Positions 1 to 9,823 of a DNA stretch of 60,632 nucleotides are shown in pieces. Numbering within the stretch: the stretch's first letter is position 1; each line of letters starts with the position of its first letter. This stretch comes from Lachnospiraceae bacterium. Lineage in GTDB: Bacteria > Bacillota > Clostridia > Lachnospirales > Lachnospiraceae. The notes below the pieces were generated by a model, which worked only from the letters and a program-made list of their open reading frames with translations, had not been told where the DNA came from and searched no databases. The stretch covers positions 1 through 60,632 of the forward strand of contig BLLW01000018.1 in NCBI GenBank assembly GCA_011959285.1. Direction: 5' to 3'. The position numbers and the translations under genes were made by a program.

Positions 1-57
1 GAAATCCGATTTTGAGAGGAGACTTGAACCATATATGTTGTCCGCCTGCGCAGTCAT
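1..57 (-). CDS. Partial N-terminus of a divergent gene
   Basis: On the minus strand an ATG at 57-55 opens a frame of 19 codons that runs off the window edge without a stop, beginning MTAQADNIYG. GGAGG lies two bases before the ATG and a second purine-rich tract lies a little further upstream. The product is not recognisable from so few residues. Its divergent orientation from the TetR gene makes it a reasonable candidate target of that regulator. The reading could be chance. Confidence 0.3.
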   Translation of the reverse strand, partial: MTAQADNIYGSSLLSKSDF

Positions 58-132
58 AGCCTCCAGTCCCTTCTCCCTCCACACGTTCCCTCTCTCCTGC
101 CCACATAACTTTATCTCTCAATTCTATTCTTA

Positions 133-160
133 TTGACAAAAAGTCAGTAAGCATTATAAT
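133..160 (+). promoter_or_regulatory. Promoter and possible TetR operator
   Basis: TTGACA at 133-138 and TATAAT at 155-160 are separated by 16 bp. The -35 box overlaps a small inverted repeat, TGAC-N5-GTCA, at 134-146. That position suits an autoregulating TetR protein, but operator identity is inferred. Confidence 0.6.
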
Positions 161-198
161 AAAATTAGCTGTAACCAGCTGTGAAAGAAGGAAATAAC

Positions 199-789
199 AT
201 GCCGAAAAGAATCAACGACACCAAACTGCGGAAACAGCAGATCCTTAAATCTGCCCGAAAGGTCTTTTTAGAAAAGGGTTTTCAGGGAGCTACCATAGAT
301 GACATCGCCAAAGAGGAAGGTGTTGTCCGAGGAACGATTCTGTACCACTACAAGAACAAAGAACATCTGATGGAGGCGGTGCTGGAGGACGATAAGGAAG
401 CACTTGCGCCGCTCCTTACATCCCTTGTAACGCAGCACGAGATACCGGTTATAAAGCGCATCGATAAGATGTTTGCGCTGTGTGAGGAATACATTGTAAA
501 TGAGAGGGAAGAAACTGGGCAATACAAGGAAAATGCAGCAGAAACAAGGTTTTTGTTGGATCAGATGCGTCTTAAGAACTTCTACCGGCAGGCGGAAGAA
601 CTGGCGGCACTCTTGGAAGAGGGAGCGAAAACCGGAGAACTGGTTGCGGAGAACCCCATGATACAGGCAGCATCTGCCATGTTTGCCGTATTCGGAATAA
701 CAGGAACCGATATTTCACCGAAGGAGCTAAAGACAGAACTGCAGATTATCAAGGAGCAGTTGCTTTCCTCCTGTGGAAATGATAGATAA
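199..789 (+). CDS. TetR/AcrR family transcriptional regulator
   Basis: A 196-residue one-component repressor. The N-terminal helix-turn-helix occupies about residues 10-55, with the typical sequence ATIDDIAKEEGV followed by GTILYHYKNKEHL. The rest is a helical ligand-binding domain without recognisable specificity. I chose the ATG at 199 because GAAGGAA lies at the right distance; an in-frame GTG at 181 has no ribosome site. Its end lies 31 bp before the protease start, so the two may be co-transcribed. The ligand is unknown. Confidence 0.85.
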   Translation: MPKRINDTKLRKQQILKSARKVFLEKGFQGATIDDIAKEEGVVRGTILYHYKNKEHLMEAVLEDDKEALAPLLTSLVTQHEIPVIKRIDKMFALCEEYIVNEREETGQYKENAAETRFLLDQMRLKNFYRQAEELAALLEEGAKTGELVAENPMIQAASAMFAVFGITGTDISPKELKTELQIIKEQLLSSCGNDR

Positions 790-820
790 ACAAAAGCGGC
801 TAAAGAAAAGGAGAAGATGT

Positions 821-3800
821 ATGAAACGAATGATGGCATGGATGGTGGCATTTTGTCTGATCGCAACGTGCATCCTTCCGGTTCGGGCAGCAGAGACGAG
901 CGGAACGGATTTATTTGGAACAACACAGAATAATGCAGATGCAGACAGCCAGCAGAATGAGAACAACCAAGAGACAAGGACCCAGGGGGAAGAGGACCGC
1001 ATGGCAGGCACCAGTCCTTCTGTCTGGAACCTGCCGGAGGGAAATGGGCAGGAAAATAATGGAGAAAGTGATTCGGGACCAAAGGAGGGGGCTCAGGCTA
1101 CAGCAGAGACAGGACCTCAGCCATCCGCTTTGGCAACGCCAATGGCAACACCAATGGCAACACCCCAGGCGGTTACTGAGGCAACGCCAGAGACAACGCC
1201 AATGGCATCCGCTTCGGCGACTCCAGAGGTGATGACTTCGGCAACGCCAATGGCAACGTCCTCGGCAGCGCCGATGATGACGCCCTCTGCATCGCCCTCG
1301 GCAACACCCACAGCATCACCGATGGCAACGCCGTTCTCTGCGGTTGACGGAAGCTGGAATGACAGGCAGGTTTCAGGGGATGTGAGAGGCGGCATCGAGG
1401 TCATTCTGATGAATGCCCTTCCTATTGATGAAGGCAGCAGGATTACGCTGACGGTGACATTAGAAAATGAAGACGAAAGGGAAGTGGTGCTTGAGCGCAA
1501 TGCACAAAAGCACTTGGTTTCCTTTGATGATCTTCTGCCCGGAACTTATCATCTGAAAATATCCGAGAATGAAAGCAGTCAGCCCGGCTTTGGTTTCCTT
1601 ACCTATGAACAGGATATCGAAATCAAAGGAGAGATCAGGACGGCAGAGATTTATACAGGATTTGTGGAACTGGACGGTGTTGCCTATACAAAGGATGCAC
1701 CCCACCCCGGTGTCATGCTGATTGGGGATGTCAACCGGGACGGAAAGATTGATGCGTCTGATAAGGACGCTATCATGGAAGCTATAAGCAGGGGAACGAA
1801 CGGTGCGCTTGCAGGAGATCCCGCACAGAATCTGACAGACTTAAATAAAGATGGCAAAACGGACCTTGTGGACCTGCAGTACTATACCAACAGCAGGGCA
1901 AGGATGAACGAGGGGGCAGATACGGCAGCCTCTTTATGCAGCAGGGTTTCTCCCGGCGCTGTACAGGTAAATGTCAATACCGGCAGCACCCAGATTATAG
2001 GGGATGTGGCGGACCTTTTGAAGGATAATGACAGTCTGGTAAGACTGAAGAGTATAGACGGATCAGATATTTCAGAAACTTCACCGGTGGAGATCGGTTT
2101 TAATCTTACCAGCGAAGATGGTCAGTCCCAGAGCGTAGAGCAGATTACGGTTGCCATGGGTGAGAATGCCATTGAGAGCGGTGTGCTCATGGTGACGACG
2201 GCGGATGAATCCGATCCTGTGCAGTTGGAGATCAGAGACGGCAGGGTAGAGGCGAAAAGCCGCATGATGGCTGCACGAAAGGAAGAGCAAGAAGGCGTTC
2301 TGACCATTGATTTGGGAGGGCAGACGGTGGTCAAAAAGGTGACGCTGGTCATCACAGGATTGAAGCATGGCGGAAATCTGGCTGAGATTTCCAAGGTGGA
2401 ATTTTTAAATGACTTAGAAAGCCGGATTCCGGCGCCCACTATGAATATACCGGATGGGCTGACTTTGACAGGGGCGAACAAGTCCTTTGAAGTGACGTGG
2501 AATGGCCAGGTAAATGTGACCGGTTATGAGGTAAAGATTAGTTATGAAGGGCAAAGCGAGATACGGCGCGCAGCGTCCAATCATTTAGAAGTGAAATCCT
2601 TTTTGGGCGGAAGATTGAAAAACGGGGAAATCTATGAGGTAAGCGTGCAGTCTGTAAACGGCACCTGGGTCAGCGGATTTTGTCCCTCTTCCACGGTTAG
2701 TCCGGTCATTTCAGGCAAGCCGGACGCACCGGATAATCTGAAAGCAACGGGAGGATACCGCCGCATTTCCCTTACGTGGAAGAACATGGAAGATACGGAT
2801 TCGTACAATGTTTATTATCGGGCAGAAGGAGAAGAGGCTTACAGTCAGATTACGGGCGTGACTCAGAATCGCCATGTGATTTCCGACCTTAAGGATGAGA
2901 CCAGGTATGAAATCTATGTGACAGGGGTAAATGAATTGGGAGAAAGCAATCCATCCATTCACTCAGAGGCGCGGACGATCACCATCAAGCCGGCGCAGAT
3001 GCCTGCTTATAAGCTGATAAATGTATCTAACGGGACAGGAAAAGTGAGCGCACATATTGTAAGTGTGACCCATGGAAGAGGCGCCATGGAGTCCAGTCCT
3101 TTGGATACAGATAAAAACAGCGCACTGGGAACGGTGGATAAGGACGCGGCTTCTTACTACCAGGTTCTGGACTGGGACGACGGGGCAAGTTATCCGGCGT
3201 CCACCAAGGGACTTCTGTTTACTTTTGATGATTATTATGAAATGAATTATATTGCCTTTGCAGAAGTGGAGGACATTGGTTACTACAGCGGCGCATATGT
3301 CTATTATTACGACCGGGAGCACCCGGACGGAGTGGCTGCGCGGAATCTCTCCCTTTTACAAAAGACGGATGTAAACGGAAGAAAGTATTATATGATCAAA
3401 TTGTCCCAGCCGATTACTGCAAACAAAGTCAGACTGGGATTCACAAGGGGAAATAATCTGAGAGACATTGTAATCTCAGAAGTGAACTTCTATTACTATG
3501 ACAGTCTGGAAAACGATATTCTTGCACTGTATGCAGACGACCTGCACACCATGTTAAGACCGGATGTGACGCAGGCTTCTATCGACGCCCTGCAAAAGCG
3601 TCTGGATACGAAGGATGAAAAGAGTGGGGAATACCATCCTGAAAGGGAGATGCTCCAAAGAGAACTGGATAATGCCAGAGGACTTTTATCATCCGAATTT
3701 CAAGGCGTGGTGGAGATTCATGCAGAGATAACCGCGGCAAAAGACAGGCATTTGGGATTCGGCGGTCTGAATGCGTGGCAGCCCCTTGGGGTCACCGCCT

Positions 3801-6397
3801 ATGAGGGAGAGCAGATCGTGGTTTATGTGGGGCACAATCAGTTAAAGACCGGCTCAAACGCGGCGCTGAAGCTGATTGCCACCCAGTATCATGCGGAGGC
3901 AGGAGCGTTTGCCACGGAGGTGGCAAGCTTAAAGGTGGGGCGCAATGAAATCACCATACCTGCCATCCAGAGCCTTGCCTGTGAAGGGGGAGGCGCCCTC
4001 TATGTCCAGTACACCGGCAATAATGCAAATGACCGGTATGCGGTGCGGGTAAGCGGCGGCGCAAAGGAACCGGTGCTTAATCTTTACGGTGTCACAGATT
4101 CTGCCAAGCGGATGGAGCTGATCACCTCTTATGTGAAAGAGTTAGAAGACCATGTGGCAGCGCTGGAGGAAAAGCATGGGCAGATCCATGAAGGGACAGA
4201 AGCAGGAAATAAAGTGAACCGCAGCTTTGATAAGCAGAACTGTATTCTCGGTGCAACGGATATTATGCTGGATCAGATGATGCTGTCCGTATCGGCGGAG
4301 CAGATTCTTGCAGGACTTGGAAAAGGCTCCACCGAGGAGCGTGTCCAGCGCCTTTCAGAGTCTCTGCAGGCGATGGAGGATATGATGACGCTGTTCTATC
4401 AGCACAAGGGGCTGGGGAGCGGTTCTTCTGTGCCAGTGACGGATCAGATGCCGGCACAGCATCTGAACATACGTTATATGAGGATGTTTGCCGGGGCGTT
4501 TATGTATGCTGCCGGAAATCATATCGGAATCGAATGGGGTTCTGTGTCGGGGCTGGCTTCGGCAGTGCCTGTGCAGGCGGATGAAAAGGGCAGATACATA
4601 AGCGGCAGATATTTTGGCTGGGGAATCAGCCACGAGATCGGACACAACATTAACCAGGGAAGTTATGCCATAGCGGAGGTGACGAATAATTACTTTGCCC
4701 AGCTGACCAAGTCTGAGGACAGCAACGATACGGTACGGTTCAGCTATGATAAGGTCTATGAAAAGGTGACGTCCAACACAGTGGGAAAACCGTCCAATGT
4801 GTTCACCCATCTTGCCATGTACTGGCAGCTGCACCTGGCCTATGACAGAGACTATAATTACAAGACTTACGACAGCTATGAGCAGCAGCAGGCGAATCTG
4901 TTCTATGCAAGAGTAGACTCTTATAGCAGAGATCCCTCCCGCGCAAGAGGCAATCTAAGGCTGGACGGAGGAAGCGACCAGAACATCATGCGCCTTGCCT
5001 GCGCAGCGGCGGAAAAAGATCTGACGGAGTTCTTTGTGCGATGGGGTCTGGTCCCCGATGAGACCACCATCAGCTATGCGAGCCAGTTTGAGAAGGAAGA
5101 AAGAGCCCTGTATTACCTTACAGACAATGCAAGGGTATATGAGATGGAGCATGGCGTTACGGGCTCCATCAAGGGAAGCGATGTGATCGGTTCCGACAGC
5201 ACGGCAAAGACAGACGGCAGAGTGCCCAATGAAGTGACGATCTCCATCAAGAGCACGGCAAACCCGGAGGTGGTGTTGGGATATGAAATTGCGCGGTATC
5301 ACTATGAAGACGGCATGCCGGTGCGGCAGGTAGTTGGATTTACCACGGGAACGACTTATGTGGATCATATTTCCACGATTAATAACAGAGTCATGACTTA
5401 TGAGGTGACGGCGGTGGATCAGTTTGGCTATCGCTCCAACAGCCGGAAAATCGGCGACGTGAGAATTTCTCATGACGGCAGTCATGACAAGTCTATGTGG
5501 ACTTTGACAACGAATATGCTTTCTGTAAGCGATGTACAAGGAGAAGCAGCAGAAGAAGATCCTTGTGCGCCTGTTCCTACGCCTGGGGTTTATAAAGTGA
5601 TTGACAATGATTATAAGAGTGATTACGAAGGGCTGACGCCGGGAAGCGATGCTTATGTTTTGATTCAGACCAATCAGGTGCTTCAGGTATGCGGATTAAA
5701 GTATACCGTCAAGTCGGGTGCGCCAATCGGCGACTATGTGATTGAAGTGAGTACCGATGGAAGTACATGGACTACGGTAAAGACCGGAAAGTTTGAAAAT
5801 ACGGCTGGAAGCCAGACGGTTTATTTTGAAAATGCCCAAAAGGATCACTGGGTATGTACTTATGATGCGGCTTACGTGCGGCTGAAGGCGCCGGGGCAGA
5901 CGAGTATGTGTATGGCAGAACTGGATCTATTAGGACCTTCCGGTGACAGCATTTCCTTTGGCATCAAGGAAGGCAGCACACAGGGGGCAGTGGGAATTTT
6001 AAATGAGGATTACACCTATGCCCCGGGCAAAATAATCCCTAAAGATTCCTTAATCTTTACTGGAAGCTATAAGGGAAATCCCGCCTATAATGTGGTGGTT
6101 CTCTATGATGAAAAGGGCGATATCGTGGGAGGCGTGGATGAGGAAAATGTGTTGAAATCAGAGCAGATCATTCTTGCCAAGGTACCTGAAAACGGAATGC
6201 TGGGAGAAGTCAGCGACGGAATATGGATCTACTGGATCGAACCGGATCGGATTCCGAACGACCTAAAAGGAAGCGTAGTTCGGGCACAGTTATACCGTGT
6301 GGATCATGCGCTTACCAATGAGGGGCAGAGGCTTGTAAGCGATACTTTACCTTTACAGATTCCATACACGCTGGAACAAATTACGATAAGCAAATAG
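821..6397 (+). CDS. Secreted dockerin-containing M60-family metalloprotease
   Basis: A 1858-residue exported protein. Order seen: signal peptide (residues 1-23, ending VRAA); a Thr/Pro/Met/Ala low-complexity linker built on ATPMATP (about 96-176); a type I dockerin with two calcium loops starting D303 and D340 (DVNRDGKID and DLNKDGKTD); two fibronectin III-like domains (about 536-720); a discoidin-like beta domain (about 735-900); the peptidase domain with HEIGH at 1271-1275 and the third zinc ligand E1286, fitting the M60 pattern HExGH-X(8-28)-E; another FN3-like segment; and a C-terminal F5/8C-like domain (about 1600-1710). M60 enzymes characteristically cleave mucin-type O-glycoproteins. 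The start at 821 has AAAGGAG 7 bp upstream. The next gene encodes a cohesin-like anchor, so the dockerin probably docks the enzyme on the cell surface. Confidence 0.88.
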   Translation: MKRMMAWMVAFCLIATCILPVRAAETSGTDLFGTTQNNADADSQQNENNQETRTQGEEDRMAGTSPSVWNLPEGNGQENNGESDSGPKEGAQATAETGPQPSALATPMATPMATPQAVTEATPETTPMASASATPEVMTSATPMATSSAAPMMTPSASPSATPTASPMATPFSAVDGSWNDRQVSGDVRGGIEVILMNALPIDEGSRITLTVTLENEDEREVVLERNAQKHLVSFDDLLPGTYHLKISENESSQPGFGFLTYEQDIEIKGEIRTAEIYTGFVELDGVAYTKDAPHPGVMLIGDVNRDGKIDASDKDAIMEAISRGTNGALAGDPAQNLTDLNKDGKTDLVDLQYYTNSRARMNEGADTAASLCSRVSPGAVQVNVNTGSTQIIGDVADLLKDNDSLVRLKSIDGSDISETSPVEIGFNLTSEDGQSQSVEQITVAMGENAIESGVLMVTTADESDPVQLEIRDGRVEAKSRMMAARKEEQEGVLTIDLGGQTVVKKVTLVITGLKHGGNLAEISKVEFLNDLESRIPAPTMNIPDGLTLTGANKSFEVTWNGQVNVTGYEVKISYEGQSEIRRAASNHLEVKSFLGGRLKNGEIYEVSVQSVNGTWVSGFCPSSTVSPVISGKPDAPDNLKATGGYRRISLTWKNMEDTDSYNVYYRAEGEEAYSQITGVTQNRHVISDLKDETRYEIYVTGVNELGESNPSIHSEARTITIKPAQMPAYKLINVSNGTGKVSAHIVSVTHGRGAMESSPLDTDKNSALGTVDKDAASYYQVLDWDDGASYPASTKGLLFTFDDYYEMNYIAFAEVEDIGYYSGAYVYYYDREHPDGVAARNLSLLQKTDVNGRKYYMIKLSQPITANKVRLGFTRGNNLRDIVISEVNFYYYDSLENDILALYADDLHTMLRPDVTQASIDALQKRLDTKDEKSGEYHPEREMLQRELDNARGLLSSEFQGVVEIHAEITAAKDRHLGFGGLNAWQPLGVTAYEGEQIVVYVGHNQLKTGSNAALKLIATQYHAEAGAFATEVASLKVGRNEITIPAIQSLACEGGGALYVQYTGNNANDRYAVRVSGGAKEPVLNLYGVTDSAKRMELITSYVKELEDHVAALEEKHGQIHEGTEAGNKVNRSFDKQNCILGATDIMLDQMMLSVSAEQILAGLGKGSTEERVQRLSESLQAMEDMMTLFYQHKGLGSGSSVPVTDQMPAQHLNIRYMRMFAGAFMYAAGNHIGIEWGSVSGLASAVPVQADEKGRYISGRYFGWGISHEIGHNINQGSYAIAEVTNNYFAQLTKSEDSNDTVRFSYDKVYEKVTSNTVGKPSNVFTHLAMYWQLHLAYDRDYNYKTYDSYEQQQANLFYARVDSYSRDPSRARGNLRLDGGSDQNIMRLACAAAEKDLTEFFVRWGLVPDETTISYASQFEKEERALYYLTDNARVYEMEHGVTGSIKGSDVIGSDSTAKTDGRVPNEVTISIKSTANPEVVLGYEIARYHYEDGMPVRQVVGFTTGTTYVDHISTINNRVMTYEVTAVDQFGYRSNSRKIGDVRISHDGSHDKSMWTLTTNMLSVSDVQGEAAEEDPCAPVPTPGVYKVIDNDYKSDYEGLTPGSDAYVLIQTNQVLQVCGLKYTVKSGAPIGDYVIEVSTDGSTWTTVKTGKFENTAGSQTVYFENAQKDHWVCTYDAAYVRLKAPGQTSMCMAELDLLGPSGDSISFGIKEGSTQGAVGILNEDYTYAPGKIIPKDSLIFTGSYKGNPAYNVVVLYDEKGDIVGGVDEENVLKSEQIILAKVPENGMLGEVSDGIWIYWIEPDRIPNDLKGSVVRAQLYRVDHALTNEGQRLVSDTLPLQIPYTLEQITISK

Positions 6398-6438
6398 AGA
6401 GACGCAAGAGTATACGAGTAAATGGCAGGTGATAGGAA

Positions 6439-7656
6439 GTGAAGCGGATTCAGAAGAAATTATATATGGGATTGGCTGTACTGGGATTGCTCGTCCCGTC
6501 GCAGGTATATGCGGCGGGACAAGACCTGGTAGATTTAAGCCAGGACGGGTCTGATGTAGGCGTTTTTATTGAAATGAGCAATGCGGTTGAAGAAAAGATA
6601 ACTGCTGTTTCCATCTCGCTGAATGTAAGCACCCAGGGGCAGGAGAAAGTGAATGTGGATTTTGAGTTTTCTCCCGAATTGAGCGGCAAAGAGCATGGTT
6701 TTGTGTATAATGAGGAAACAGGAAGGCTGGATATCTATGCAGCCTCGGCGGACCGGTTGTTTCAAGAAGAACAATTGAATTTAGGAAAAGTCAAAGTCAC
6801 GCCTGTGGATGCAGACAGAACGGTTTCGGCAGATATCAGTTATTGTCCCAACTCTTTTCAGACGGCAAACGGTTCCTATGGGGATAAGACGCCGGTGGTG
6901 GAAAAAGAAGTAACACCTGTAAATGTACAGGTGGGCAGTGGAGTGCCTACGCCTACTCCCGGTACAGATACGCCGGGAAATCATCCGGGGACAGAACCGG
7001 GAGATAATGAAGGCGGCAGTCCGGGAAATCCCGGCGTCAAACCGGGCGGCAGCCAGCAGGGAGGCTCCCATGATGATAACCGCAATGAGGGGTTGTATGA
7101 TGAGACGACCCAGTTCGTGAACAACCCTGCAGACGCCCAGGTAATTCCTAACGAAATCGTTAAGGGTAATGTTGACACGAAACTGGCAGACCTGACGGTG
7201 AAAGCGCCTGCTGCAATTAAGACAGGATCCGGCGGGGCTGCCGGACAGATAAAAACAAGCGGGAACGTGTCTGTGGTGGCGCCTTGGGATGGTCCGTCCA
7301 GTATTCTTGTATCCAAGGAAGAAAATGAGTTTCTCACAGGAAGCCAGCCAGAAGACCTTTTGGGAGAGGCGGCAGGAGAAGCGTCTGCAAAAGATGATAA
7401 TGTTGAAGAAATCGTGCTGGATCAGGAAAAAGGCGGCGCAGTAGATACACAAGGGAATAAGACGAAAAAACTGCTGATCATTGCCGGGGCAGTCTTAGCG
7501 GCAGGTCTTTTGATAGGAGGAGGTATCCTCTTCTTTATCGGAAATAGGGATCAAGTGCCTGCAAGCGGAAAGAGAAAAAGAAAGAAAAAGCGGCGCAGGG
7601 CAAGAAGAAAACCGCCGGAACGGAAAAAGAGAAGACGACCTGTGCGTAGATTATAG
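6439..7656 (+). CDS. Membrane-anchored cohesin-like surface protein
   Basis: A 405-residue protein with a signal peptide (1-26, ending VYAAG), a beta-rich cohesin-like domain (about 27-165), a Pro/Gly/Thr linker (about 170-215), a second extracellular region, one transmembrane helix (about 343-369) and an unusually basic 36-residue cytoplasmic tail (mostly Lys/Arg). The GTG start at 6439 has AGGTGA 6 bp upstream; an internal ATG at 6466 is the alternative. It starts 42 bp after the dockerin protease. I infer it is the cell-envelope receptor for that enzyme. The cohesin assignment rests on size, position and general pattern, not on a profile search. Confidence 0.65.
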   Translation: MKRIQKKLYMGLAVLGLLVPSQVYAAGQDLVDLSQDGSDVGVFIEMSNAVEEKITAVSISLNVSTQGQEKVNVDFEFSPELSGKEHGFVYNEETGRLDIYAASADRLFQEEQLNLGKVKVTPVDADRTVSADISYCPNSFQTANGSYGDKTPVVEKEVTPVNVQVGSGVPTPTPGTDTPGNHPGTEPGDNEGGSPGNPGVKPGGSQQGGSHDDNRNEGLYDETTQFVNNPADAQVIPNEIVKGNVDTKLADLTVKAPAAIKTGSGGAAGQIKTSGNVSVVAPWDGPSSILVSKEENEFLTGSQPEDLLGEAAGEASAKDDNVEEIVLDQEKGGAVDTQGNKTKKLLIIAGAVLAAGLLIGGGILFFIGNRDQVPASGKRKRKKKRRRARRKPPERKKRRRPVRRL

Positions 7657-7726
7657 AAAGATTTTTTTGGCTTGCAAAATTGACGTATTTAGAACCAAAA
7701 TTAGCAAAGAAAAAGCAGGATCAATA

Positions 7727-7735
7727 TGATATAAT
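7727..7735 (+). promoter_or_regulatory. Extended -10 promoter of the two-component operon
   Basis: TG-A-TATAAT forms an extended -10 element 40 bp before the response regulator start. No good -35 is visible. Confidence 0.5.
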
Positions 7736-7775
7736 GAATTGGGTTATATGAAATTTCACAAAAGGAATGATGTTT

Positions 7776-8474
7776 ATGAGAATAGCAGTCTGTGATGACT
7801 GCCAGGAGGATGCATTGTCCCTAAAGAAATTTTTGGGAGGGCATGAAGTCAAGGTGTATTCCGATGCAGAGGAGCTTCTTATTGATATAGCAAATAAGAA
7901 CATGCGGTATGATCTGTATTTGTTGGATATTTATCTGGGAAAATCTATAGACGGAATTGAATTGGCAAAGGAGCTGCGCAAGGAGCAGGAAGAGGCGGTC
8001 ATCTGCTTTGTTTCCACCAGCGATGATTTTTATCGGGAGGCTTATGACCTTTATGCAGTCCAATATCTGTTAAAGCCCGTGAAAGAGGAGACGCTTAGGC
8101 GGCTTCTCGATAAGGTATCAAAGAACCTGTTAAGGAACAGGGAGCAGAAGCTTTCTTTTCAATCCCGCGGTCAGGCGGGAAGCATTCCCTACAGTAAGAT
8201 TTTGTATATCAGCAGCAGGGAGCATACACTTAATATTTATTGCACGGATGGGACGGTGAAAGAATGCCAGGGGAGGCTGAATGAGTTGGCAATGCAGGTG
8301 TGCGGCAGCGTATTTATGCGCTGCCACCAAAGTTTTCTCGTCAACATGTACCATGTAGATAATTTGAAAGGCGCGGAGTTGATTGCTGCGGGGCACTATA
8401 TTCCTGTGTCAAGGCGTTATTATGCCGATGTGAAAAAGCGATATCAGGAGATCTTGTTTGAGGAGGTGGATTGA
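7776..8474 (+). CDS. LytTR-family response regulator
   Basis: A 232-residue regulator. The receiver domain (1-120) has the acidic pair D7/D8, phospho-acceptor D51 in YLLDIYLG, the conserved Ser/Thr after FVS and Lys in LLKPV. The LytTR DNA-binding domain (about 130-230) carries the usual RCHQSFLVN segment. The start at 7776 is preferred over ATGs at 7767 and 7770 because AAAGGA at 7761-7766 is correctly spaced only for it. Its stop lies 4 bp before the sensor kinase, so the two form one operon. Such pairs often answer peptide or cell-envelope signals; the target genes are unknown. Confidence 0.9.
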   Translation: MRIAVCDDCQEDALSLKKFLGGHEVKVYSDAEELLIDIANKNMRYDLYLLDIYLGKSIDGIELAKELRKEQEEAVICFVSTSDDFYREAYDLYAVQYLLKPVKEETLRRLLDKVSKNLLRNREQKLSFQSRGQAGSIPYSKILYISSREHTLNIYCTDGTVKECQGRLNELAMQVCGSVFMRCHQSFLVNMYHVDNLKGAELIAAGHYIPVSRRYYADVKKRYQEILFEEVD

Positions 8475-8478
8475 TGAG

Positions 8479-9765
8479 ATGACATTACTTAGGGATTTAT
8501 CCGTACTGTGGTCCCTGTTTCATATATTGATTCTGTTTATGCTGCTGTATCGATCCCGTTATGCCAGAAAAAAGACGTTTCTTCTCACAGGAATCTTTAT
8601 GGGACCGCTTATTCTTTTGAACATAGCCGGAGTGGCGCTTTATGGAGTAGAGTTTATGGGAAAGGTTTTTATACTGACCTGTACTCTGCCGAGTTTGTTG
8701 TTTTTCTGGTTTATTTCAAAGGACAAAAAGGGGAGATTTCTCTTTACCTTCTGTATGGCGGATACGGTGGCATATTGGATTATTGCAGTGACCAATGTGC
8801 TTGATTTTTATTTTGGTGGTCAGATGTATCTGCTGATGTTCTTCGGGAGGCTGGTGTTATTTCCTCTTGTAGAATGGATTGCCGTCCGCCGCTTGAGAAA
8901 ACCATATCTGGAACTTCAGGAATCTGTGGCGAGCGGCTGGGGCGTCTTTGCAGGGATGACTGCCCTATATTATCTTCTTCTTGCTATTTTTGCAAATTTT
9001 CCGGTGATCATTACTGCAAGGGCACAGGAACTTCCTGCTTTTATTCTGATTCTTATTCTGATGCCTATGACATATGCTGTCATTTTTACAGCCCTGTACA
9101 GGCAGCTGCTGCTCTACCGCAAACAGCAGAGCGAGCGTATTTTGCAGGAGCAAAAGAACAGGCTGGAAGCACAGCTTGAGAATCAACAGCGTATTCGGAA
9201 GATGAAACATGATATGAAGGGACATACACTCACCCTTTCAGGGCTGCTTGCGGCAGGAAAGATGAAAGAAGCGCAGGAGTATCTGAAGGGCGTGGAAATG
9301 GAGATGGATGTCCTGCAGAGAGAATTTTGCGCGAACCCGTATCTCAATGCGGTATTTGTCCATTTTTCCCAGAAGTTCCAGGAGTTGGAGGCAGGGTATA
9401 GGATGGATATACAGATTGGAGAAGAGGAACTGCCTTATATGGAACTTTGCCAGATACTCTCCAATGGATTGGAAAATGCCTGCGATGCTTTGAAAGCGCT
9501 TGACAGAAAAGAGCGGGATATTTCCTTGCAGATGAAGTACAGTCGGGATTATCTTGTCATAAGAATTAGAAACCGCTGCCGGGATGAGCTATATGTAGAG
9601 AAAGGAATACTGCCCGCCACCGATAAGGATGGGTATGATCATGGCTTTGGGCTTGTGACGGTGCAGGAGGCAGCAAAGCGGTGCGGCGGAGAAATGTTCT
9701 GTTATACAGAAAATGGATATTTCGTACTGGATGTGATGGTACAAAAAAATGAAAAAGCATCATAG
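8479..9765 (+). CDS. GHKL-family sensor histidine kinase
   Basis: A 428-residue AgrC-like kinase. About six or seven hydrophobic helices fill residues 1-215, followed by a coiled coil. The phospho-acceptor is probably H244 in MKHDMKGH. The ATPase has an N-box (SNGLENACDAL, about residue 330) and a G-box (HGFGLVTV). I used the ATG at 8479 because AGGAGGTGG at 8461-8469 lies upstream; a TTG at 8458 is in frame but not served by it. It pairs with the LytTR regulator immediately before it. Confidence 0.88.
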   Translation: MTLLRDLSVLWSLFHILILFMLLYRSRYARKKTFLLTGIFMGPLILLNIAGVALYGVEFMGKVFILTCTLPSLLFFWFISKDKKGRFLFTFCMADTVAYWIIAVTNVLDFYFGGQMYLLMFFGRLVLFPLVEWIAVRRLRKPYLELQESVASGWGVFAGMTALYYLLLAIFANFPVIITARAQELPAFILILILMPMTYAVIFTALYRQLLLYRKQQSERILQEQKNRLEAQLENQQRIRKMKHDMKGHTLTLSGLLAAGKMKEAQEYLKGVEMEMDVLQREFCANPYLNAVFVHFSQKFQELEAGYRMDIQIGEEELPYMELCQILSNGLENACDALKALDRKERDISLQMKYSRDYLVIRIRNRCRDELYVEKGILPATDKDGYDHGFGLVTVQEAAKRCGGEMFCYTENGYFVLDVMVQKNEKAS

Positions 9766-9823
9766 TGAATAGGAGAAGGAGACTTACGATGAAAAGTTTT
9801 TTACAAAACGGTTATTCATTTAT

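Noticed and set aside
1100-1350. Possible CRISPR-like or tandem DNA repeat in the protease gene
   Set aside because: The repetition is in the protein (ATPMATP linker codons), with irregular unit length and no spacers. No CRISPR array is seen anywhere in the window.
4355-5539. Long minus-strand frames inside the M60 protease
   Set aside because: They are mirror frames of a clearly coding plus-strand gene, without ribosome sites or family patterns.
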